Positions 25,620-32,989 of a stretch of 64,000 nucleotides of DNA are shown piece by piece (the stretch's first letter is position 1; the number at the start of each line of letters is the position of its first letter). The stretch covers positions 1-64,000 of the forward strand of contig CATQIH010000014.1 in assembly GCA_958296015.1 (NCBI GenBank), given 5' to 3'. The translations under genes and the position numbers were made by a program. Origin of the DNA: Cyclobacteriaceae bacterium (GTDB lineage Bacteria; Bacteroidota; Bacteroidia; Cytophagales; Cyclobacteriaceae). The notes under the pieces are model-generated. The model was not told the DNA's origin. It did not search any database and was given only the letters and a program-made list of their open reading frames with translations.

Positions 25620-28007
25620 ATGCTGAAGAATCACCTTAAAATCGCTTTCCGAAACCTGCTCAAACGTCCTTTTTACACAACTATCAATGTGTTGGGGCTT
25701 GCTATTGGCATGGCTTGTACGCTGCTGATCACCATATACGTATTGCATGAACTGAGCTACGACCGTTTTCATGAGAAAGCCGACCGTATTTACCGGCTGG
25801 CAACGCATCTGGAGGTGGGTGAGAGTGGATTTATCGGTGCAAAAGTAAGTCCGGCAGTGGCTGGCCCTTTCAAGGCAGAAGTGCCGGAAGTAGACATGGT
25901 GGTGAGAATGAACCAGTATGACAACAAAGTTTTCCGTAAGGGTGAGACAGTGATCAAAGAGGATAAAGTACTTGCTGCCGACCCAGACTTCTTCCGTATG
26001 TTCAGCTTCCCTTTGGTGACAGGCGATCCGGCCCAAGTATTGCAGGAACCCAACTCGGTAGTGATGACCGAAGCAGCGGCCCGCAAATATTTTCAGGAAG
26101 AAGACCCCATCGGGCAGACCGTTATGATAGACAGCCAAGCGTTTCAGATTACAGGCATTATGAAGCCGGTGCCGCAAGCGTCGCACTTTCACTTTGACAT
26201 TATTTATTCCTTCTTATCTGACCCTGCCAGCAAGGTGGCAAACTGGGGCGACATACACGCCTCTACCTATTTCTTGTTGCACAAAGGCGGAGCGATTGAA
26301 AAAGTAAACGCTGCCTTCGATCCCTTATTAAAGAAATACCTGAGAGAGTACGATATGTTTCAGTCTATGGGATATGTGATAGAGATGTTTACCCAACCCA
26401 TAACAAGTATTCATCTTCATTCCCATATACTGGGTGAGTTTGAACCGAACGGCAATATCAAGTACCTGTACATTTTCGGTGCTATTGCGCTTTTTATCCT
26501 ACTCATTGCCTGTATCAATTTTATGAACTTGTCAACGGCTCGTTCTGCCGACCGTGCCAAAGAAGTAGGGGTGCGCAAAACGATGGGTTCTACCAGGAGC
26601 ACACTGATCAGACAATTCCTGGCTGAATCGCTGCTTCTGAGCCTGTGCTCTATGCTGCTGGCTTTAGGGCTTGCAGAATTGCTGAGAATACCATTAGGTA
26701 AAGACATCCACCTGCCGCTGCTTGCTCCCTGGTTTATTCCATCAGTACTTCTTTTGGGAATCATTGTCGGCGTGCTGGCAGGTAGCTATCCTGCTTTTTA
26801 TCTAACCAAGTTCAGACCTGCTGAAGTACTCAAAGGCCAACTGACGCTGGGTAGCAAGAATACCTGGCTGCGCAATTCTCTGGTGGTGTTTCAGTTTGTG
26901 GTGTCTATTGTCCTGATCGTCTGTACCCTGATGGTGTACCAACAGTTGCAGTTTATCAGAAACAAAGACCTGGGTTTTGATAAAGAGAATGTTATCGTAC
27001 TGAATGGCGGGCAGTTTCTGGGAAACAACAAGGACGCTTTTTACAATGCTTTGATGCAATCGAGTGAAATACAAGCAGTAAGTTTTACGGATGTATCGCC
27101 GCTGGCCGGATACGATGGTACCGGGTTTAAGCCAGCTACTGAAAGTGACAGCACCAGCGGCAGCACTTTTCGCGATGAAGATGCGGTGGTGCTCAACAAC
27201 CTGATGGTGAGCTATGATTATCTGCCCACCATGAGCATTCGCTTAAAAGAGGGGCGCAATTTCTCCCGCGAAATCGCTGCTGATTCGGCCTATCATGCGC
27301 TGATCCTCAACGAGCAGGCAGTGCGGGCAATGGGCTTAGTCAATCCTATAGGACATATAGTGCTGGTCGGCGGTACATACAAGGCCAGGGTGATAGGCGT
27401 AGCAGAGGATTTTCATTATATGTCTTTACACTCGGCAGTAGAACCACTGGTGATGATACTGGCAGATAAGCCGAACTTTGTGGAAGTAAAAGTAGCTTCC
27501 CGGGATTTGCCGCAAACCCTGGCCCTGCTGGAAACGCAGTGGAACCTGCATACCAACGGTACCCCGTTTGACTATAGCTTTCTGGACGAAGATTTTGACG
27601 CGCTCTTCCGTGCCGACCAGCAGGTGGGGATGATCTTTGGCGGCTTTACGGCACTGGCTATCTTTATTGCCTGCCTGGGCTTGCTGGCATTGGCAGCATT
27701 CATGGCCGAGCAACGCACCAAAGAGATTGGCATTCGCAAAGTGTTGGGTGCTTCCGTAGAGAACATCGTGCTGTTACTCTCCAAAGATTTTACCAAGCTG
27801 ACACTGATCGCCTTTATTATCGCTGTTCCATTGTCATACTTTGCAATCCAGCGATGGCTTGATGATTTTGCCTACAAAAGCCCGGTAAGCCTATGGACTT
27901 TTCTGCTTGCTGGTGCAGCCGTGATACTTATTGCACTGCTCACCGTCAGCTATCAATCCATTAAAGCCGCAACCGCTAACCCGGTAGATTCTTTGAGGAA
28001 CGAATAA
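25620..28007 (+). CDS. MacB/FtsX-like ABC transporter permease 3
   Basis: The 795-residue protein has the eight-helix MacB/FtsX plan. It differs from permeases 1, 2 and 4 in carrying FMNLSTARSADRAKEVGVRK in the first FtsX block (about 300-320) and FEPNGNIKYLYIFGAIALF just before it. This signature is shared with permease 5, so two subfamilies are present. The last block has KEIGIRKVLGASVENIVLLLSKDF and ANPVDSLRNE. It is the third gene of the operon that starts at 20670, 95 nt after permease 2. Pairing of the two subfamilies suggests hetero-oligomers, but that is only inference. No ATPase gene is adjacent. Confidence 0.92.
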   Translation: MLKNHLKIAFRNLLKRPFYTTINVLGLAIGMACTLLITIYVLHELSYDRFHEKADRIYRLATHLEVGESGFIGAKVSPAVAGPFKAEVPEVDMVVRMNQYDNKVFRKGETVIKEDKVLAADPDFFRMFSFPLVTGDPAQVLQEPNSVVMTEAAARKYFQEEDPIGQTVMIDSQAFQITGIMKPVPQASHFHFDIIYSFLSDPASKVANWGDIHASTYFLLHKGGAIEKVNAAFDPLLKKYLREYDMFQSMGYVIEMFTQPITSIHLHSHILGEFEPNGNIKYLYIFGAIALFILLIACINFMNLSTARSADRAKEVGVRKTMGSTRSTLIRQFLAESLLLSLCSMLLALGLAELLRIPLGKDIHLPLLAPWFIPSVLLLGIIVGVLAGSYPAFYLTKFRPAEVLKGQLTLGSKNTWLRNSLVVFQFVVSIVLIVCTLMVYQQLQFIRNKDLGFDKENVIVLNGGQFLGNNKDAFYNALMQSSEIQAVSFTDVSPLAGYDGTGFKPATESDSTSGSTFRDEDAVVLNNLMVSYDYLPTMSIRLKEGRNFSREIAADSAYHALILNEQAVRAMGLVNPIGHIVLVGGTYKARVIGVAEDFHYMSLHSAVEPLVMILADKPNFVEVKVASRDLPQTLALLETQWNLHTNGTPFDYSFLDEDFDALFRADQQVGMIFGGFTALAIFIACLGLLALAAFMAEQRTKEIGIRKVLGASVENIVLLLSKDFTKLTLIAFIIAVPLSYFAIQRWLDDFAYKSPVSLWTFLLAGAAVILIALLTVSYQSIKAATANPVDSLRNE

Positions 28008-28113
28008 GTACAAGAAATTGTAGCCCATCATGTAATCACAAAAAACATAGTCAATGACGATATGCTTAATCCTGCATCTTGACGCTTACCCTTCCAGCGT
28101 GTATCATTGCAGT

Positions 28114-28983
28114 ATGGCAAAATCTTTTGACGCTTCGCTTACCCAACAATACGACAAACTGATCAAAGAGTGCCTTACCGAATCGCTATCAGGCATTTTA
28201 ACCCATGCCCTGCACATCAATGCTCAAACAACCGTATTGCTGGACAGTAAACTACAGGCCACTGAAGAGCGGGAAGCAGATTTCCTGGTGCACGTCAACG
28301 ATAATGCCCACAAGTTTTTGCTACACTTGGAGTTTCAATCTACCAACGACCCTACGATGGCGTTTCGGATGCTACGCTACTGGCTGTTCATCATGCAGCA
28401 GCATAGTACACTGTCGCAAGATATCCGGCAGTACGTTATCTATATTGGTAAAGCACCTCTGACGATGCAGGGGGCTTTGGTATATGAGCATTTGCAGTAT
28501 ACCTATACGTTGATCGATATTCGCTCGGTGCCCGCTACTCCATTCCTGAACTCGGAAAACCCCGTGGAGATCATATTTGCCGTGCTATGTGCCTATCAGG
28601 ACAAAAACCTGCTTATCGACAAGATTTTACAGCGATTAAAAGACACCGTTGTAGAAGAATTGCGTTTAAGTAAGTATATTAGACAGTTAACAATCCTGGC
28701 GCAACTTAGAAACATACAGGATGTCGTTCACCAAAAAATCAACAACATGGACAGAATATTTGACATCAACAAAGACCCTATATACAAACAGGGCATAGAA
28801 GAAGGAGAGAGAATAGGAGAGAGAATAGGTGAGAAGAGGGGTGAGAAGAGGGGTGAGGTAAAAGGGGCTAGGGCAAGGGCACTGGCCGTTGTCCGGGCGA
28901 TGAAGCAGGCAGGCGAACCCTTGGATAAGATTGCTGCCTATACCCAGCTGACTGTCAAAGAGATTGAAAGTATTGAAGCGTAA
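28114..28983 (+). CDS. Rpn family recombination-promoting nuclease
   Basis: The ATG at 28114 gives 289 residues beginning MAKSFDASLTQQYDKLIKEC; a start 60 nt upstream is less likely. The PD-(D/E)XK nuclease core shows D56 (READFLV) and E73-x-Q75 (LHLEFQS). The C-terminal tail has the low-complexity GERIGERIGEKRGEKRGE stretch typical of Rpn/YhgA proteins, encoded by short G/A-rich repeats at about 28800-28860, followed by a helical end (LDKIAAYTQLTVKEIESI). Rpn proteins make DNA breaks that promote RecA-independent transfer. A second, frameshifted family member lies at 42250. It starts 107 nt after permease 3 and could be a passenger inserted behind that operon. Confidence 0.88.
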   Translation: MAKSFDASLTQQYDKLIKECLTESLSGILTHALHINAQTTVLLDSKLQATEEREADFLVHVNDNAHKFLLHLEFQSTNDPTMAFRMLRYWLFIMQQHSTLSQDIRQYVIYIGKAPLTMQGALVYEHLQYTYTLIDIRSVPATPFLNSENPVEIIFAVLCAYQDKNLLIDKILQRLKDTVVEELRLSKYIRQLTILAQLRNIQDVVHQKINNMDRIFDINKDPIYKQGIEEGERIGERIGEKRGEKRGEVKGARARALAVVRAMKQAGEPLDKIAAYTQLTVKEIESIEA

Positions 28984-29142
28984 AAGAATGATTGACGAAC
29001 CATGATAAGCCAGTTCTTCATTGCTCCAAACCTTACCTGCTATGCAGGTGGTGCAACGCTTGCTTTTATTACCTACCCTGACTTTAGCAGGATATACACA
29101 GGTACGCGACCTGCCGTCTGTTAGCTTTGTCAAAAAAAAGCC

Positions 29143-29853
29143 ATGCCTCTTCCATACACCTTACACAAAAACAGCATCCGCAAGGGCGGAGCGAAAGTTT
29201 CCTATCGTGCAGTAGCCAAAAATGTTACGTATGTAAGCATCGAATATGCCATTCAGCATCTTACCCAACCGGGTTCTATCCTGAAGCAGACCGAATGCCA
29301 TGCAGTGATTCATGGCTTTCTGGATTACCTCGACGAGCAGCTTGCCGAAGGAAATGGCTTCCTGTCACCCTACTTCAGGCTTACTCCCGGGGTGCGCGGA
29401 GTATTTGAACACCAGCATGACCCCTATGATGCCAACCGCCATCGCCCGGGTGTCAACTTCCGCATGGGCAAGAAGATGCAACGGGCCATATCTCGTATGA
29501 AACTCCGCCGTATCCACAGCGACGTGCCAACCCCATCGCCTACAGGCTTTCAGGATTGGATGTCCGACACGGAAAACCAGCTACTCACATCCGGTCAGGT
29601 AGGGCTGGTGGTAGGAGAACGACTTAAGATCACTGACCCGGACGACCCGAATCAGGGCGTATTTCTGACACATCTTCCTACGCAGCAAGTATACCGGGCA
29701 GCACATGTCCACCACAACTATCCCAAACAAATCCTGATGTCCATCCCCAAGTCACTCCCTGCTGGCAGGTACCAGCTGGAAGTCCGCAGCGCGTATGGTA
29801 CCACTGCCGAAATCCGCACTGGGCAGCTACTGCCTGTGCTCACCGTGTCCTGA
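29143..29853 (+). CDS. HU-like DNA-binding protein with DUF4469 domain
   Basis: The 236-residue protein starts MPLPYTLHKNSIRKGGAKVSYRAV. Residues 1-125 look like the HU/IHF-type DNA-binding domain common in Bacteroidota (GGAKVSYRAVAKNVTYVSIE, GVRGVFEHQHDPYDANRHRPGVNF). Residues 150-236 match DUF4469, an immunoglobulin-like fold (GLVVGERLKITDPDDPNQGVFL, then PAGRYQLEVRSAYG). Such proteins probably bind DNA or nucleoid structures; the role is unproven. The gene stands alone, 159 nt after the Rpn gene, with nothing recognisable in that gap apart from a small ACCTGC-TAT-GCAGGT hairpin near 29034-29048. Confidence 0.8.
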   Translation: MPLPYTLHKNSIRKGGAKVSYRAVAKNVTYVSIEYAIQHLTQPGSILKQTECHAVIHGFLDYLDEQLAEGNGFLSPYFRLTPGVRGVFEHQHDPYDANRHRPGVNFRMGKKMQRAISRMKLRRIHSDVPTPSPTGFQDWMSDTENQLLTSGQVGLVVGERLKITDPDDPNQGVFLTHLPTQQVYRAAHVHHNYPKQILMSIPKSLPAGRYQLEVRSAYGTTAEIRTGQLLPVLTVS

Positions 29854-29984
29854 TGTTGTAAAAACATATAAACCCACACTAAAGAAACAATACTTCCCTG
29901 GAGGAACAATACCTCTATGGCAACCTATGTCTTGAAGTGACCTCTACCGGATGGTAAGGTGTGATGCGATAAGGCATGTGTCAT

Positions 29985-30073
29985 CAACACGGCGTGATAA
30001 TCTTCTTAACACGTCGTATTATTGCTATCAACACGCCGTGACAACCATATTAACACGGCGTGTCGGCAGGTAA
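29985..30073 (+). repeat. Four 22-bp iteron-like direct repeats with CACGNCGTR cores
   Basis: Cores AACACGNCGTR begin at 29986, 30008, 30030 and 30052, exactly 22 bp apart. Each core is a near-palindrome CACGNCGTG (the second ends CGTA). The flanks are unrelated, so only the core and its phase are kept, as in protein-binding iterons. 22 bp is two helical turns and is not a multiple of three, so a coding origin is unlikely. The array lies about 330 bp upstream of permease 4 and upstream of its enhancer-like element. The rest of 29854-30394 is the sigma-54-type control region. Confidence 0.75.
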
Positions 30074-30196
30074 TGTCTATAAGTCTTTTACCCTAAAAGA
30101 TGTATAGGCTTGTGTAAGGTATACGGAAACCTACACCTTGCTATGCTGTATGTGGTGCTATCAGTCATGCAAAAACAGGCAATTTCTTACCTCGAA

Positions 30197-30237
30197 GTGT
30201 ACGGAATCCATACACTACACTGTATCAAAACCGAACG
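30197..30237 (+). promoter_or_regulatory. Candidate enhancer (UAS) for permease 4
   Basis: The element begins with GTGTA-N9-TACAC and continues ACTGTATCAAAACCGAAC. It aligns without gaps to the elements at 20510 and 38583. It starts 115 bp upstream of the -24 TGG at 30312, the same distance as in the other two copies. Confidence 0.6.
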
Positions 30238-30311
30238 GTGCAGAGCATCATATTCTTACTCATACAAACTAAAGTGCTGGAAATCAGAAGGTTATTATAT
30301 TACGTTACTTT

Positions 30312-30327
30312 TGGTGTGAGGATTGTG
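30312..30327 (+). promoter_or_regulatory. Sigma-54-type promoter of permease 4 (variant -12)
   Basis: TGG (30312-30314), 8 nt and TTGT (30323-30326). Spacing is exact, but the -12 dinucleotide is GT instead of GC, a change that usually weakens such promoters. The sequence is otherwise nearly identical to the promoter of permease 5. The leader is about 57 nt. Confidence 0.55.
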
Positions 30328-30394
30328 TAACTGCCATTATCTTCTTGACTACGATCTATATATACCGTAATATATCCATAACTATCAAATACCT

Positions 30395-32836
30395 ATGCTA
30401 AAGAACTACTTCACGACCGCCTTTCGGCATTTGCTGAAAAACAAAGGAACCACTGTGATCAACGTGACCGGGCTGGCACTGGGTATCGCTTGTTTGCTCA
30501 TCATCCTGGTGATGGTGCGCTATGAGTTGAGTTTTGACCAATTTCACAGCCATGCAGACCGAATTTACCGGGTCGTGCGCACTGCCGTTGACGATTCGGA
30601 GTACCGAACGGGGGTTTCGTATCCGCTGACGGAAGCTATCAGGCGTGAAATGACAGCTATAGAACAAGTAACCGCTACACAGTTTGCAGGAAGCGTGCAG
30701 GTGGGCGTATATGATAATCAAGAAAGCGCGGTGATCAACCGGTTTGAGGAATGGGGGTTTGCCCTGATAGAACCTTCTTTCTTCGACATCTTTGACTTTA
30801 AAGGAACAGGCTTCCGCTGGATTGCCGGTAACCCGGCTACGGCGCTGACCGAGCCATTTACGCTGATACTTACCCAGCCACTCGCCGAAAAATACTTTCC
30901 AGGTGAAAACCCTCTGGGTAAAACGCTGCGCATAGATAACCGGGTTGACTTCAAAGTAACGGGTGTCGTTGCTGAACTGCCTGCCAACACGGATTTTCCT
31001 TTTCGCATCATCGGTTCGTATGCCAGCATGAAAGCCTATGTAGGCGAAGGCATGAACGATTGGATTTCGGTAGACGATGATAACCAGGTGTATGTGCTTT
31101 TGCAGGAGGGTATCACCGAGCAGGAAGCAGAAGCGCAGATCGCCCAAATACATGCGGGTCATGTGCCTGAACAGCTCGCTGCCACGCGCCTGTATCCTTT
31201 GCAGCCTTTGCAAGAAATGCATGCTGACCCCAGGTTTGGCAACTACAAAGGCAGAACGGTAAGCACAACGATTATCCGGGCGTCTCTGCTGATCGGGTTT
31301 TTCCTGCTACTGACGGGTTGCATCAACTTTGTGAACCTCGCCACGGCACAAGCTACCGTTCGCTCCAAAGAAGTAGGCATACGGAAAGTGATGGGAAGCA
31401 AAAGAAGACAATTGATCGTGCAATTTCTGGGAGAAACCCTGATCCTCACCAGCATAGCTTCCCTGCTGGCGATAGGTGCTGCCGAACTGGTCATATTATA
31501 CGGAAAAGACTTACTGCAAGTGCAACCTCATACGTTCCTGTTCGGCGACCCCTTCGTTTTACTGTCGCTGGGGTTGATCGTCTTGGTGGTCACCTTACTG
31601 GCGGGCTTGTATCCGGCTTTGGTACAGTCAGGCTTTCAGCCTATCGCTGCTCTCAAAAACAAAGTCATGGGACGTCCCAAGCAAAGTATTCGCTTACGCT
31701 CCGGACTGGTAGTGTTTCAGTTTGTTGTCTCCCAGGTATTTATCATTGGCACGCTGGTGATCATCCAGCAGATGGATTACTTCAAAAGTGCTGACCTGGG
31801 GTTCGATCAGCAAGCCATTGTGGCTGTCAGTATACCGGAGCGTCAGCAGGATTTGCAGGCACTGGCAAACCAGTGGAAAACAATGTCGACTGTGGAGCAG
31901 GTAAGCTTTTCTTCTACCCTTCCTTCTGGCACGGGCAGAGCCACCTCACATCGGGGTATACGCAGAAGAAGTGCTTCCCTGGAAGAAGAGGGCCTTATAT
32001 TTGAATTGCAGCTTGTAGACGAGCACTACCTTGATCTTTACCAGATAGGTTTAGCAGCAGGCAGAAACTTCTTGCCCTCGGATACCGCACATAGTATAAT
32101 TATCAACGAGACTCTAAGCAGACATGCTGGGTTTGAAGAACCCTCACAGGCTATCGGAGAGGAAATGCCAAGCGGTGAGGATACTTTTAGGGTAATAGGT
32201 GTCATGCAGGACTTTCATAGCGGTTCGCTGAAAGGAGCAATAGATAACGTAGCTTTTGTCAGTAGCCCCAAAGGATATGCGACCGCCAGTATCAAACTAG
32301 CGATAGTTCCTGGCCAGCCTGGTGCTTCACAAGACTTGCAGGCAACCATCGCGGCTATAGAAAAAGCCTGGACGGCCACCTTCCCCGAATATGTATTTGA
32401 CTATGCCTTTCTGGATGACAACATTGCGATGTATTACCAGGAAGAAACCCGTTTGTCGCAACTGTTCAAGATACTGGCAGGCATTACTATTTTCATCGGT
32501 TGCCTGGGCTTGTATGGGTTGGTCGCTTTTATGGCTGTGCGGCGCAACAAAGAAGTTGGCATTCGCAAAGTACTGGGCGCGTCCATCACCCAAATATTAG
32601 TTTTGTTCTCCAAAGAATTTACCGTACTCATTCTGGTTGCCTTCTGCATTGCCGCACCACTTGCCTTCTACCTCATGCGGCAGTGGCTTAATAATTTTAC
32701 TTACAAGATAGAGATAGGCATTGGTGTATTCCTGGTAGCTATTACCGCATCCTTATTGATCGCCTTGCTCACCGTCAGCTACCAGTCTATTAAAGCAGCA
32801 CTGGCTAACCCGATAGATAGTTTGAAAAACGAATGA
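30395..32836 (+). CDS. MacB/FtsX-like ABC transporter permease 4
   Basis: The 813-residue protein has the same eight-helix MacB/FtsX architecture and belongs with permeases 1 and 2 by its FVNLATAQATVRSKEVGIRK signature (about 308-330). The N-terminal MLKNYFTTAFRHLLKNK start is almost identical to that of permease 5. The last block reads GLVAFMAVRRNKEVGIRKVLGAS; the usual EQRTK before the coupling motif is RRNK here. It is a separate transcription unit with its own sigma-54-type promoter and enhancer-like region, a ~240-bp duplicate of that before permease 5. The following TonB-receptor gene starts 153 nt later. Confidence 0.92.
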   Translation: MLKNYFTTAFRHLLKNKGTTVINVTGLALGIACLLIILVMVRYELSFDQFHSHADRIYRVVRTAVDDSEYRTGVSYPLTEAIRREMTAIEQVTATQFAGSVQVGVYDNQESAVINRFEEWGFALIEPSFFDIFDFKGTGFRWIAGNPATALTEPFTLILTQPLAEKYFPGENPLGKTLRIDNRVDFKVTGVVAELPANTDFPFRIIGSYASMKAYVGEGMNDWISVDDDNQVYVLLQEGITEQEAEAQIAQIHAGHVPEQLAATRLYPLQPLQEMHADPRFGNYKGRTVSTTIIRASLLIGFFLLLTGCINFVNLATAQATVRSKEVGIRKVMGSKRRQLIVQFLGETLILTSIASLLAIGAAELVILYGKDLLQVQPHTFLFGDPFVLLSLGLIVLVVTLLAGLYPALVQSGFQPIAALKNKVMGRPKQSIRLRSGLVVFQFVVSQVFIIGTLVIIQQMDYFKSADLGFDQQAIVAVSIPERQQDLQALANQWKTMSTVEQVSFSSTLPSGTGRATSHRGIRRRSASLEEEGLIFELQLVDEHYLDLYQIGLAAGRNFLPSDTAHSIIINETLSRHAGFEEPSQAIGEEMPSGEDTFRVIGVMQDFHSGSLKGAIDNVAFVSSPKGYATASIKLAIVPGQPGASQDLQATIAAIEKAWTATFPEYVFDYAFLDDNIAMYYQEETRLSQLFKILAGITIFIGCLGLYGLVAFMAVRRNKEVGIRKVLGASITQILVLFSKEFTVLILVAFCIAAPLAFYLMRQWLNNFTYKIEIGIGVFLVAITASLLIALLTVSYQSIKAALANPIDSLKNE

Positions 32837-32841
32837 AAACA

Positions 32842-32920
32842 AGCCAGAAGCGAGGAACTTGGAGCAGGAGGCAAGGCGTACACATTGCTCCAAGCGTCCC
32901 GTTCCCTACGCTCCTGGCTC
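32842..32920. repeat. Intergenic imperfect hairpin, AGCTTGG family, copy 3
   Basis: An imperfect inverted repeat lies directly after permease 4: AGCCAG-AGCG near 32842 pairs with CGCTCCTGGCT ending near 32919, and TTGGAGCA pairs with TGCTCCAA further in. It shares the central GGCGTA with the repeats after permeases 1 and 2 and is the most diverged copy. Confidence 0.55.
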
Positions 32921-32989
32921 TATAATTGGTATTCTCTCTTTGTAAAAGCGAAAAAATATTTTAGCTTACCGGAATGAATCCATAGGACT

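Noticed and set aside
28800-28860. Phase-variable repeat in the Rpn gene
   Set aside because: The G/A-rich units are in-frame and imperfect, as in other Rpn tails, so length change would not switch the gene off.
29985-30073. CRISPR array
   Set aside because: The repeats are only 11 bp long with 11-bp spacers and no cas genes are nearby.
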